A DNA stretch of 41,177 nt from positions 1 through 41,177 of the forward strand of contig PFUG01000526.1 of the NCBI GenBank assembly GCA_002789955.1, written 5' to 3'. The notes beneath the pieces were generated by a model, which had not been told where the DNA came from, ran no database searches, and was given only the letters and a program-made list of their open reading frames with translations. The DNA comes from Deltaproteobacteria bacterium CG_4_9_14_3_um_filter_63_12. GTDB taxonomy: Bacteria; Myxococcota_A; Bradymonadia; UBA4248; UM-FILTER-63-12. This document shows, in pieces, positions 25,858 to 36,096 of the stretch. The translations under genes were made by a program, and so were the position numbers. How positions within the stretch are numbered: position 1 is the stretch's first letter; every line of letters begins with the position of its first letter.

Positions 25858-26474
25858 CGTTTCCCCCTCCCATTCTCTGGGTCGTGTTGAATGGGTTCGC
25901 CTTCTTGATACAGGTCCACAACTGCTTTGAGCTGCAGCCGCGCGCGGTGAAGTCGGCTCTTGACAGTGCCTGGCGCGAGGTTGGTGATCTCTCCGATCTC
26001 GGTGTAGCTCAAGCACTCGATTTCGCGCAGCACGATGAGGGTACGGTGCTCCTCATCGAGCGCTTCCATGGCGCGCTTGAGGACGCCTTCGAGCTCCTTG
26101 CCCAGAACGACCTTGTCGGGCCCAGCGATGCGGGAGCCGATGGGATTGTCCAGGGCGGACTCGTCGACGTCTTCGATGGCTTGGCGCTGCTTGGTCTTGC
26201 GCCGGGCCAGATACTTGATCCGGTTCTTGGCGTGGTTCGTCGCGATGCGGAAGAGCCACGTGGAGAATTTGGACTCGCCACGGAAGGTGTCGATGGAGCG
26301 AAAGACGGTGACGAAGACCTCCTGCGCCAGATCTTCGGCCTCAGCGGCGTTGCCCAACATGCGATAGACAAGGTTGTAGACCTTGTGCTGATGCAGGGTA
26401 ACCAGCTTTCTGAAGGCCGCCTCGTTGCGCTGCTTGAGCAGCCGGACGAGCTTGTCTTCCTCCTCGGGCGTCAT
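25854..26474 (-). CDS. ECF-family RNA polymerase sigma factor (RpoE-like)
   Basis: Encodes 206 aa. Region 2 spans about 23-90 (AEDLAQEVFVTVFRSIDTFRGESKFSTWLFRIATNHAKN is split across 46-84), and region 4 spans about 135-185 with LSYTEIGEITNLAPGTVKSRLHRAR. It directs RNA polymerase to its regulon, usually including its own promoter, and is controlled by the membrane anti-sigma encoded next. ATG 26474 is chosen because the MTPEEEDKLVRLLKQ N-terminus is family-like. AGGAG lies about 14 bases upstream, so a CTG four codons earlier is a conceivable start. Confidence 0.92.
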   Translation of the reverse strand: MTPEEEDKLVRLLKQRNEAAFRKLVTLHQHKVYNLVYRMLGNAAEAEDLAQEVFVTVFRSIDTFRGESKFSTWLFRIATNHAKNRIKYLARRKTKQRQAIEDVDESALDNPIGSRIAGPDKVVLGKELEGVLKRAMEALDEEHRTLIVLREIECLSYTEIGEITNLAPGTVKSRLHRARLQLKAVVDLYQEGEPIQHDPENGRGKR

Positions 26475-26929
26475 GCTGGACAGCTCACTCCTTGGTTTCG
26501 AGCGGGTGTCAGGCACTGGGTGCTCAACGACATTGCTCCCAATGACATTCGGCTCGTCCCCACAAGTTCTCGGAGCAACGTGTCCCAAGAGGGGCTCACG
26601 CCACGCCAGCGCGGCATCGTCGAGGCGCCAAATCGCCTCGTCGACGAGCGAGATGGAAGCCACTGTCGACCCCGCCACCTGGAAACTCAGAGCACTCATC
26701 AACGGCATCTCCATGCCCCAAGTTGCTTGGCTACGAAGCTCGGCGCCAAGCAGAGAAGAGGGCTCGGAGAGACCCTCGGGACGGCGAACGCTGCAGGATA
26801 GCAGGCCCGACTTCACGACACCGCGCCGTGTCAGTTGTTCCAGCCGCCCAAAGATTCGTTCGCACGCACCGAGCGCCGCGGAAATCTACAAGGTCTGTCC
26901 TGGATGGGAAAGCCAACCAGCCACGCCGA
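26475..26929. other. Intergenic region upstream of the ECF sigma gene
   Basis: About 455 bases between truB (stop at 26930) and the sigma start. No gene is recognised. The sigma frame stays open upstream to 26816, but the translation has no domain. A possible ECF promoter is listed separately. Confidence 0.5.
26543..26569 (-). promoter_or_regulatory. Possible ECF-type autoregulatory promoter
   Basis: On the minus strand GAACTT (26569-26564) and TGTCA (26547-26543) are 16 bases apart, about 70 bases before the sigma ATG. GAAC-type -35 elements are typical of ECF sigma promoters. A single short match in GC-rich DNA is weak evidence. Confidence 0.3.
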
Positions 26930-27817
26930 CTAGATTGCCGTGAAGACCTTGGTCTGCACCGTCACTCCATCAGAGAGCACAATGGCCACGAGCTCTTTCT
27001 CGTTCTCCGCGTCAGCCACGCGGTAGACGCCTTGCGGCAAGGGTCCCAGAAACAAATTCTGTCCCATAGAGACTCGGCGGCAGGCCTCGGCGTCGAGGTC
27101 GAGGGGGAGTAGGTCGGAGAGGGCCTCGTAGGGGGGCACTAGGTGCTCGAAGAGTCCGTTCATTCCGAGCGCTTCGAGCTGCTCGAGCGAGGTCGCCAAA
27201 GAGAGGTCGAAGGGGCCCACTTGGGTGCGACGCAGCGCGCTGAGGTGGCCGAAGGTTCCCAGCGCTCGCCCGAGATCTCGAGCGATGGAGCGGATGTAGG
27301 TGCCTTTGCCACAGCGAACGTCCAGCTCGACCTTCGGCAGTGCCACGTTCAGCACATCGATGGATTCAATCTCGACCTCACGCGCGGGCATCTCGAACTC
27401 TTCGCCTCGGCGGGCGAGCTTGTAGGCGCGGACGCCGTCGACATGCAGGGCCGAGACCTGCGGCGGAACCTGCTGCACACGGCCGACGAAGGCCGTGAGG
27501 GCGTCTACCAGCTGCTCCCTGCTGAGCTGCGGCGGGAGGTCGGCCTGGTTGGTGACCTCCCCCATCGCGTCGTCGCTGTCGGTTTGGACGCCCAGCAGCA
27601 CCTCGGCGCGGTAACGTTTGCGTCCGTCGGTCAGGTACGGAGTGAGGCGAGTCGCCTTGTTCATCATGACGAGCAGCACACCGCTGGCCATAGGGTCGAG
27701 GGTGCCGGCGTGGCCGAGCTTGCGCTGACCGGAGAGGCGCCGTACCCGCCGAATGACGTCAAAGGAGCTGATGCCGCTGGGCTTGTCGACGACGAGCACG
27801 CCGCTGGGCTGGAACAT
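26930..27817 (-). CDS. truB: tRNA pseudouridine(55) synthase TruB
   Basis: Encodes 295 aa. The catalytic motif GHAGTLDPMASGVL has Asp41. RKRYRAEVLLGVQTDSDD and RCGKGTYIRSIARDLG are further TruB signatures. It converts U55 of tRNAs to pseudouridine. ATG 27817 is selected because MFQPSGVLVVDKPSGISSFD is the family N-terminus. It lies 14 bases after the upstream phosphoesterase stop and is the last gene of the rimP-nusA-infB cluster. Confidence 0.94.
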   Translation of the reverse strand: MFQPSGVLVVDKPSGISSFDVIRRVRRLSGQRKLGHAGTLDPMASGVLLVMMNKATRLTPYLTDGRKRYRAEVLLGVQTDSDDAMGEVTNQADLPPQLSREQLVDALTAFVGRVQQVPPQVSALHVDGVRAYKLARRGEEFEMPAREVEIESIDVLNVALPKVELDVRCGKGTYIRSIARDLGRALGTFGHLSALRRTQVGPFDLSLATSLEQLEALGMNGLFEHLVPPYEALSDLLPLDLDAEACRRVSMGQNLFLGPLPQGVYRVADAENEKELVAIVLSDGVTVQTKVFTAI

Positions 27818-27831
27818 GGGGCACCGCTGCC

Positions 27832-28866
27832 TTAGGGAGTGGGCACAGTGAGGAACGCGTCGAGCCCATCGATGAGCGCGGCGTTGACCTCTCGATAGGT
27901 GCCCGTCATGGAGCAACGTGCCGCGAGTTTTTTGCCGTTGCCGCCGAAGGTTCGGGCAAAGGCACCCACGTCGACAGCGCCCTTCGAGCGAAAGACGACG
28001 TCGTAGCTCTTTGGCGAATTCTCGATCAGCTGAGCCGCGACCTCGACACCACGAATGGAGCGCACGTAGTTGATGAAGCCATCAATCATCGAAGGGTCGC
28101 CATTGATGGTCTTCATCACCTTCTTGGAGATGCGCACGCTGGCGATGCGGCCGCAGGCGCTGACGACCAATGTCGTGAGGACCTTGGCCAACACCTCCAC
28201 CCGTTGGACAGGGTTGTCTTCGTAGATGTGCCGGCTGATGTTCCAAACGTCTACGCCATTGGCGACGAGCTGGCCGGCCATGGCGAGCGCGATCGGGGTC
28301 GTGCTGGCGTAGCGGAAGCCGCCAGTGTCGGCCATGAGGGAACAGTAGATGGTTTCGGCGAGGGCGCCGCGAACCTCGACCCCCAGCTCGAGCGCCAGCC
28401 AATAGATCAGCTCCCCAACGGCCGCCGCGTCCGGGTCATGCAGCGCGACGTCGGCGCCCTCGAGGACCGTCGTGTGGTGGTCGATGGCCACGACGTGGGA
28501 ACCCCACGCCCGCTCGGGGAAGTTCGAGCCGAGCTGCTCGCGGACACAGCAATCGAGAACGAAGGTGATGTCGAACCTTTCGTCGTCCTCGAGGACGTTG
28601 CGAACGGCGTCGGCGCCGTCGAGAAAGCAGAAATTGAAGGGTGGGGGGTCGACGTTGAATACGACCGCCTCTTTGCCCAACTCACGCAACAAGTGAAAGA
28701 GCGCCAGTGACGCGCCCAAGGCGTCTCCATCGGGCTGCTGATGCGAGGTGATCAAGCAGCGCTGGTGGGCGTGGATGAGCGCGATGACGGCTCTGACCTC
28801 GCCGAGGAGATCCTCTGGGGGGGAGGGAACGCTCAACGGAGCATACTCTGCGAGAGCTGATGACAT
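27832..28866 (-). CDS. DHH/DHHA1 phosphoesterase (NrnA-like)
   Basis: Encodes 344 aa. DHH-domain motifs are HQQPDGDALGAS (about 42-53), VLDCC (Asp105), AIDHHTT (129-131 DHH) and SLMADTGGFRY. The DHHA1 C-terminal motif, normally GGGGHxxAAG, reads GGNGKKLAAR, so the usual histidine is replaced. NrnA-like enzymes degrade short oligoribonucleotides and pAp or cyclic dinucleotide intermediates. The position between rbfA and truB is the normal genomic place for this family. No ribosome-binding site is evident before ATG 28866. Confidence 0.9.
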   Translation of the reverse strand: MSSALAEYAPLSVPSPPEDLLGEVRAVIALIHAHQRCLITSHQQPDGDALGASLALFHLLRELGKEAVVFNVDPPPFNFCFLDGADAVRNVLEDDERFDITFVLDCCVREQLGSNFPERAWGSHVVAIDHHTTVLEGADVALHDPDAAAVGELIYWLALELGVEVRGALAETIYCSLMADTGGFRYASTTPIALAMAGQLVANGVDVWNISRHIYEDNPVQRVEVLAKVLTTLVVSACGRIASVRISKKVMKTINGDPSMIDGFINYVRSIRGVEVAAQLIENSPKSYDVVFRSKGAVDVGAFARTFGGNGKKLAARCSMTGTYREVNAALIDGLDAFLTVPTP

Positions 28867-29174
28867 GACGAAATGGCCGAGACGCTCAAAGAGAATGCCT
28901 CAGGCCGTAGCCCAGGCGTACACCCCTCGCTTCACCACGAGTGCCAAGCAATGCGAGAGGCCTTGAACACGAGAAGAGACAGGTCGCTGCGGAGCATACA
29001 TTAGGCGCGGTCATTTGCCACAAACCCCAGAGGGTTGGGATTCGAAGCACATACGTGCGCGCTGTCCTGCAGCGACTCACTGAAACCGCGGTTTTCGACG
29101 CTTCGAAGCTTCACTCGAGTACGGACGGGTACGGCCCAAATGACCCTCTGGTTCGATGGTGCGAACGTTTCTAT
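28867..29174 (-). other. Gap between rbfA and the NrnA-like gene
   Basis: This 308-base spacer is unusual in an otherwise compact cluster. No gene is seen. A minus-strand TTGTGG...TAATGTATGCT stretch near 28998-29028 could hold an internal promoter for the last two genes, but spacing is imperfect. Confidence 0.4.
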
Positions 29175-29687
29175 TCAGAGGTCGTCGTCGTCGTCATCGT
29201 CGAGGTCGTCGAGGTCGTCGTCGAGGTCGTCGAGGTCGTCGTCGTCGAGGTCGTCGAGGTCGTCGAGGTCGTCGTCGTCGTCGAGGTCGCTCTTGGCGAT
29301 TGGGGGCTTCTCGTCGAGCGGTTCCGCATCGGGATCGCCCATCTGGCCATCTTTCCGCAGTTGAGCCAAGAGGAACTCCATCTCCAATCCGCGGTCGAGA
29401 GAGACGTCGGTCTTGAAGCGCAGCTCAGGTGCTCGGCGCAGCTGCAAGGTTCTGGCGATCTTTTGCCGGAGGAAGCCCTGTGCTCTGCGCAGGGCTTGGC
29501 CGATGGCTTTGCCGTCGGCCTCACCGATGACGGTGTAGTTGACGGTAGCGATCTGGAGGTCGGGGCTCACATCGACCCCATTGATCTGGACGGAACTCAG
29601 AACCGGGTCCTTGACCTCGGTCAGGATGAGTCCGGAGATCTCTTGATGGATGCGTTGCGCCACGCGCTCGACCCTTCGGCTTGTCAT
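29175..29687 (-). CDS. rbfA: Ribosome-binding factor A with acidic Asp/Leu tail
   Basis: Encodes 170 aa, about 40 longer than usual. Residues 1-125 are a normal RbfA KH-like domain (RRVERVAQRIHQEISGLI, VSPDLQIATVNYTVIG, RRAPELRFKTDVSLDRG). It binds the 30S subunit during late 16S maturation. From residue 134 to the end the protein is only Asp and Leu in blocks such as DDLDDL, encoded by GAC/CTC codons, a GTC/GAG microsatellite at 29178-29288. ATG 29687 has AGGA upstream. It follows infB after a gap of about 75 bases. Confidence 0.93.
   Translation of the reverse strand: MTSRRVERVAQRIHQEISGLILTEVKDPVLSSVQINGVDVSPDLQIATVNYTVIGEADGKAIGQALRRAQGFLRQKIARTLQLRRAPELRFKTDVSLDRGLEMEFLLAQLRKDGQMGDPDAEPLDEKPPIAKSDLDDDDDLDDLDDLDDDDLDDLDDDLDDLDDDDDDDL
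29178..29288. repeat. GTC/GAG trinucleotide microsatellite in rbfA
   Basis: About 110 bases consist almost only of GTC and GAG triplets on the plus strand, with GAGGTCGTC units recurring. It is in frame and encodes the Asp/Leu tail of RbfA. Length changes by slippage would alter tail length without breaking the frame. Confidence 0.9.
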
Positions 29688-29764
29688 GGTTGAGTCCTAT
29701 CATCAACGTCAACACCCCCGACACGGTTGGCCGCATCGGGGGTGAAGAGGACGAAGCGGGTCGC

Positions 29765-32455
29765 CTAGACCCTTTCAGCGGCGCGACCACGCTCGTCGAG
29801 GGTCGCCGGGATCTCTTTAATCTCGTAGACTTCGATGCGGTCACCGATCTTGATGTCGTTGTAGTTCTCCACCGAGAGACCACACTCGAAGCCGGTCTTG
29901 ACCTCTTTCACGTCGTCCTTGAAGCGTCGCAGAGTCGCGATTTTACTTTCGTAGATCACGATGCCGTCGCGGATGAGGCGTGCCTTCCCGCCGCGGGTGA
30001 CGCGTCCGTGGAGGACGTAGCAGCCAGCGATGGTTCCGACCTTCGGTACGGAGAAGGTGTCCCTGACTTCGGCCTGTCCGACCTCGGCTTCTTCGAGGAT
30101 GGGATCGAGCATCCCTGTCATCGCTTCGCGGACGCGGTCGATGACATCGTAGATGATGCTGTGTTGCTCGATGAGGACGCCTTCACGTTTGGCGAGCTCC
30201 GCCGCACGCGCTTCGGGTCGAGTGTTGAAGCCAACCAGGAGGCTGTTGGAGGCAATGGCGAGCTGAACGTCGCCTTCTGTGATGCCACCGACCGCACCAT
30301 GGATGACTTTGACCGCCACCTCTTCGACCGACAGCTCAGTGAGGGACTGGGTGAGCGCCTCGACAGAACCTTGGACGTCGGCCTTGATGATGATGGAGAG
30401 TTCTTTCGTCTCGGAGAGCGCAGCCCAGGGATCGACGCGGCGAGTGGAGACTCCACCCACGCGTTTACGGGAGCGCATTTGCTCGGTGAAGACCTTGGCT
30501 TGTTTCTCGTCGGCAGCGACGAAGAACGGCTCGCCGGCTTCGGGCACCTCGGAGAGACCAGTGACCTCGACGGGGGTCGAGGGACCGGCGAGGTCCACCA
30601 GTTTGCCCGTTTCGTCGTTCATCGTGCGAACGCGGCCGTAGGTCATGCCGCTGACGATGATGTCCCCAGCCCGCAAAGTTCCGGTGTTGACGATGAGAGT
30701 CGCCACCGTGCCTCGGCCGCTGTGCTTAAAGGCTTCGAGCACGACGCCGCGCGCGGGCTTGTCAGGGTTGGCTCTGAGCTCGAGGAGCTCGGACTGCAGT
30801 TGGATCATCTCCAACAGCGCCGGGATGTTCGTGCCTTCGAGCGCGGAGACCTCGACGAAGATCGTGCTGCCGCCCCACTCTTCGGGAATGAGCTCGTATT
30901 CGGTGAGGGCTTGCTTGACGCGTTGGGGGTTGGCGCCCGGTTTGTCGATCTTGTTGATCGCCACGATGATGGGCGTCGAGGCCGCACGGGCGTGATTGAT
31001 GGCCTCAACAGTCTGTGGCATCACGCCGTCGTCGGCTGCGACAACCAAGACCACCAAGTCAGTGACCTTGGCGCCGCGCTGCCGCAGGGCGGTGAAGGCT
31101 TCGTGACCGGGAGTGTCAAGGAAGACGACCTTGCCGGTCGCCGTCATGACGGAGGAGGCACCGATGTGCTGAGTGATACCACCGGCCTCGGAGGAGGTGA
31201 CGTGGGTGTTCCGGATGGCGTCGAGGAGCGAGGTCTTGCCGTGGTCGACGTGGCCCATGACGGTGACGACCGGCGCTCTGAGCTTGAGCTCTTCGACGGT
31301 GTCCTCACTGCCCTCGATGTAGCTCTCCTCCTTGAAGGAGACATCTTGGACGGTGTATCCGAATTCAGTAGCGATGAGTTCTGAGGTTTCGATGTCTACG
31401 GGCTGATTGACCGTCATCATCATGCCCATTCCCATGAGCATTTTGATGATCTCGCTGGATTTTACGCCCATGTCGTGGGCGAGCGAGCCGACGGTGATTG
31501 AGTCCGCGATCCGGATCACGCGCTTGTGTTCAGCGGCCTGTGGGGCCTGGCGAGCCGGTTCCTCACCACCGCGCGATTTGTGCCCGCCTTTCGCGTTGCG
31601 TCCGCCGCCGCGCCGTTTCTGGCCCGGGACCGCAGCGTAAAGGTCGCGCTGGCTGACGACCTTTCTACGAGGCGGACCGTCTTTGGGCGCCACGGCCGGC
31701 GCCATGCGCGGTCGCTCACCTGGAGGCAGAGGACGCGCAGGTCCTGGCGTGAAGGTCTTGTTGTCCTTCGCCAGCCGCTTGCGAATGATGTCCGGATCGA
31801 TAAAACCAGCGATGTTCGATGGCTTCGGGATGATCCGCACCGAGGCTGGGAGGATGATGTCGAGCTCGTCGTCGTCCTCGAGGAGGTCGATTGGGATGAC
31901 GTCGTCAACAACCATCAAATCGTCGCCGTCGTCGTCGTCGTCGTCGTCGTCGTCGACCACTGGGGGTGCCTTCACCTCGACATTCTTGGTGATGACGGGG
32001 GGCGCTTCGACAACGGGTTGGACCTCGACCTTTGGCGGGGTCTCATCGACCGCCACCGCAGGCTCCGGCTTCACCTCGAAAGGCGGTTTGGGCTCCTCTT
32101 CGGGCCCGACCACCGGTAGGGCCGGCTCCTTGACAGCAGGGCGCACCCGCACAGTGGGCGCTGGCGCCTTAGCCTCGACAACCTCGACCGTTGGCTCGTT
32201 CGCATCGGAGTCTGGTTCCCCAGGCTTCTTGCGACTGCGACGCCGGATCACAGTAGGGCGAATACGCTCCTCTACGACCAACCGACGACGTTCCTTCTCA
32301 ACCGCTTCGCGCACTGTTGAGGCCTCGTCATCCGTGATCACGCTCATGTAGTTCTTGACCTCGAAGCCAAGCTGCATGGCGTTGATCTTGGATACGAGGA
32401 CGTCGTGATCGACCCCGATCGTATCTGCTAGCTGATATACTCGCGTCTTCCCCAT
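29765..32455 (-). CDS. infB: Translation initiation factor IF-2
   Basis: Encodes 896 aa. The N-terminal IF2N module ([23 protein letters not shown]) is followed by a long proline/valine/acidic linker with a nine-Asp run (about 165-180). A basic stretch and a second IF2N ([21 protein letters not shown]) come next. The G domain carries GHVDHGKTS from Gly401, DTPGHEAF and NKIDKPGAN, and domains II to IV end in [15 protein letters not shown]. It is a GTPase that positions initiator tRNA on the 30S subunit. ATG 32455 follows AAGGAAGC. A 160-base spacer separates it from ylxR. Confidence 0.97.
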   Translation of the reverse strand: MGKTRVYQLADTIGVDHDVLVSKINAMQLGFEVKNYMSVITDDEASTVREAVEKERRRLVVEERIRPTVIRRRSRKKPGEPDSDANEPTVEVVEAKAPAPTVRVRPAVKEPALPVVGPEEEPKPPFEVKPEPAVAVDETPPKVEVQPVVEAPPVITKNVEVKAPPVVDDDDDDDDDGDDLMVVDDVIPIDLLEDDDELDIILPASVRIIPKPSNIAGFIDPDIIRKRLAKDNKTFTPGPARPLPPGERPRMAPAVAPKDGPPRRKVVSQRDLYAAVPGQKRRGGGRNAKGGHKSRGGEEPARQAPQAAEHKRVIRIADSITVGSLAHDMGVKSSEIIKMLMGMGMMMTVNQPVDIETSELIATEFGYTVQDVSFKEESYIEGSEDTVEELKLRAPVVTVMGHVDHGKTSLLDAIRNTHVTSSEAGGITQHIGASSVMTATGKVVFLDTPGHEAFTALRQRGAKVTDLVVLVVAADDGVMPQTVEAINHARAASTPIIVAINKIDKPGANPQRVKQALTEYELIPEEWGGSTIFVEVSALEGTNIPALLEMIQLQSELLELRANPDKPARGVVLEAFKHSGRGTVATLIVNTGTLRAGDIIVSGMTYGRVRTMNDETGKLVDLAGPSTPVEVTGLSEVPEAGEPFFVAADEKQAKVFTEQMRSRKRVGGVSTRRVDPWAALSETKELSIIIKADVQGSVEALTQSLTELSVEEVAVKVIHGAVGGITEGDVQLAIASNSLLVGFNTRPEARAAELAKREGVLIEQHSIIYDVIDRVREAMTGMLDPILEEAEVGQAEVRDTFSVPKVGTIAGCYVLHGRVTRGGKARLIRDGIVIYESKIATLRRFKDDVKEVKTGFECGLSVENYNDIKIGDRIEVYEIKEIPATLDERGRAAERV
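31920..31957. repeat. GTC run in infB linker
   Basis: A near-perfect (GTC) run encodes nine consecutive Asp residues followed by GDD in the IF-2 linker. It is the same codon expansion seen in rbfA. Confidence 0.85.
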
Positions 32456-32615
32456 GCTTCCTTGAAGCCTTCTTTTGTCCGCTTTAATCAACCCGAAACA
32501 CTATCCAGGGGCCAATTTCCTCAGGACGAGTGCCTCTTTATCAGGCTGTATCTGCGATGTCAAAGCACCCTTCGGTCCCCCTGCCTCCTTGTATTTGGCG
32601 AGCAGGAGCCAAGTT

Positions 32616-33319
32616 CTACGACTGAATCAAATCCACTTCTTGCTCTTCTTTGCGGTCGTCGGTCTCCGCCGAATCCGTCTCCCTCTGGCGCTCTTCCCCG
32701 ACGGGAGCAGAGGCACCAGCGAGGCCGCGCAGTTGAGCCTCCAGAACCATGAAACGATCGTGCAGTCTGCCGGCTTTCCAGCCTGAGATGACCGTGTTCT
32801 CTCGTCCGATGAGCCGGCTCATCGCTTGGCGATCCAAGAGCCCTTTGACGGGTAGGCCCTTACGGCGGGCATTCGCCTCGAGCTTCTCCATCGTCCCCTG
32901 GGACGCATCGACAGCGACGAGGTAGGCGACCAGCTCGTTGTCTTTGGCGGCTTGAGTCACGGCCTCGCTCCCGACAACGAGCTGCCCACTGATTCGCCCG
33001 CTGGAGATGACCTCTTCATAAAGCCTTCGCAGTGCCGAGACGATGCTCTCGTCGATCCAGTCCGAGCTCGTTGGCAGCTCGATGTCAGAGCGTTGGGCGC
33101 CCCGCTGGAACGCGCCTTTGGCGGCGCGTTCCAGGCAAATTCGCGAAGCGCAAACCTGCATTCCGCGGCCTGGCAGCCGTTGCCGCGCGTCGAAGCACAG
33201 GGTGCTGCCGACGACGACAAACCTCAGGAGCCTGGCCTTGGAGTCCTCGCTCCGGCACGAGACGCACCGGCGCATGGGCTCTTGCCCGTCCTTTTGTCCG
33301 GCTGTTGAGACGCCCTCGA

Positions 33320-33323
<4 letters not shown>
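32616..33323 (-). CDS. ylxR: YlxR (DUF448)-L7Ae fusion RNA-binding protein
   Basis: Encodes 235 aa. Residues about 17-85 are YlxR-like ([38 protein letters not shown]). Residues about 95-195 look like an L7Ae/YlxQ domain ([34 protein letters not shown]...). The last 35 are charged. In Firmicutes ylxR and ylxQ are separate neighbours between nusA and infB, and here they appear as one gene. YlxR is known as a modulator of RNase P (RnpM). The TTG start at 33323 overlaps the nusA stop (TTGA). ATG 33275 is an alternative start. Confidence 0.88.
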
Positions 33324-35035
<1,712 letters not shown>

Positions 35036-35097
35036 TTCACTACTCCTGTTCGTTTTCGTGCGCTCCGTGTGGTCCCGTGCGCGGTTTCACTCTGGTG

Positions 35098-35595
35098 CTA
35101 GCGTTTCTTTCCAGCCTGCCAGTCGTAAAGGGTTCGAGCGTCTTTGATACTGGTATAGGGCACTTCGACCATCTCCCCGTCTTTGACCTCGACGCCCACT
35201 TGGTCGTCTCCGACGGTGCGCAAGGCACCCTCGATGACCGATTGGGATTCGATGGGGTCAAACAAGACGAGCCGCACGCGGTCGCCTAGAGAGTACTCAT
35301 AGTGCCGCTTTCGTTTGAGCTGTCGTTCGATCCCCGGGCTCTCGACATCGAGGCGATAGCGTCCTGCGATCGGCTCCTCGATATCCAAAAGCGCGGAGAT
35401 CTCCCGATTCAGATTCACGAGCTCGGTGAGCGAGACCCCTTCGCCTGGAGTGTTCTTGCCTGGACGGTCCACTTGCACCAACAACACGGGATGACCCCGG
35501 CGATTGGTGAGTGCAAGCTCATAGAGTTCGAGCCCCATCTCGTGCACCAGCGGCTCCACCAAGGAGGTCAACCGATTTTCGTGATCCATACTCAT
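35098..35595 (-). CDS. rimP: Ribosome maturation factor RimP
   Basis: Encodes 165 aa from ATG 35595 (ATG 35589 is equally possible). Family motifs are LVEPLVHEMGLELYELAL, VQVDRP, LTELVNLNREISALLD, YRLDVESPGIERQLK and a C-terminal SH3-like domain (GDDQVGVEVKDGEMVEVPYTSIKDARTLYDW). It is needed for 30S subunit maturation. It is first in the rimP-nusA-ylxR-infB-rbfA cluster and has a long leader with a candidate promoter at 35876-35904. Confidence 0.94.
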   Translation of the reverse strand: MSMDHENRLTSLVEPLVHEMGLELYELALTNRRGHPVLLVQVDRPGKNTPGEGVSLTELVNLNREISALLDIEEPIAGRYRLDVESPGIERQLKRKRHYEYSLGDRVRLVLFDPIESQSVIEGALRTVGDDQVGVEVKDGEMVEVPYTSIKDARTLYDWQAGKKR

Positions 35596-35773
35596 GCTGC
35601 GTACGTCTCTCAACGCCTCACCGGGTCAAGACAGACGCCGCCGCCCTCGCCCACAACGAGAACGACCTTTTTTGTAAGTCGCTCAGGCCTCAAGAAGCTT
35701 GGTCGATGACCTCGCGGAGACCCTCGCTGCGGGCCCAGCCCCATCTGGAGCCGGTGGTTCAACCGCCCTCGCC

Positions 35774-35795
35774 AAACAAGCGGTTCCGCTTGTTT
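35774..35795 (-). promoter_or_regulatory. Palindromic hairpin in the rimP leader
   Basis: AAACAAGCGG and CCGCTTGTTT form a perfect 10-base-arm palindrome around TT, within the long untranslated leader upstream of rimP. It resembles an attenuator or a protein-binding site, but its role is inferred only from position. Confidence 0.4.
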
Positions 35796-35875
35796 CGGAG
35801 ACACGGTAGACGCGCCCGTCCTTGCCCTGTAAAGCAATCCGATAGATTCGTTTCACTGAGGACAAAAGCGCCGTC

Positions 35876-35904
35876 TGTATATTCGAAGCCCTAGTCGCAA
35901 GCAA
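35876..35904 (-). promoter_or_regulatory. Candidate sigma70 promoter of the rimP-nusA-infB cluster
   Basis: On the minus strand TTGCTT (35904-35899) and TATACA (35881-35876) are separated by 17 bases. This would give a leader of about 270 nt before rimP. Confidence 0.5.
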
Positions 35905-36096
35905 GCAAATTCTTTTGCTGGCCAACCACCTCAGCGAAGTCTCGTCCGCATGGTTGGCCGCTGAGCGAGAACTCGTAGCCAAAGATGAAGCAGTCGTGTC
36001 GGCCCGAAGGTTGCTCGCAGGATGCGTGCGGCCCCATTTCATCGCGCAAACTATCGCCAGTGTCCGCCGGCCCGCTCGGTGGGCCTCGGAGGTTCC

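Noticed and set aside
29178-29288. Dense short repeats suggesting a CRISPR-like or satellite array
   Set aside because: It is an in-frame GTC/GAG triplet tract inside rbfA with no spacers.
29681-31384. 567-codon frame antisense to infB
   Set aside because: Shadow of the IF-2 GTPase domain with no independent features.
35640-36020. Possible tRNA or structured RNA around GGTGGTTCAACC at 35749-35764
   Set aside because: The motif is a short palindrome. No acceptor or anticodon arms can be drawn around it.
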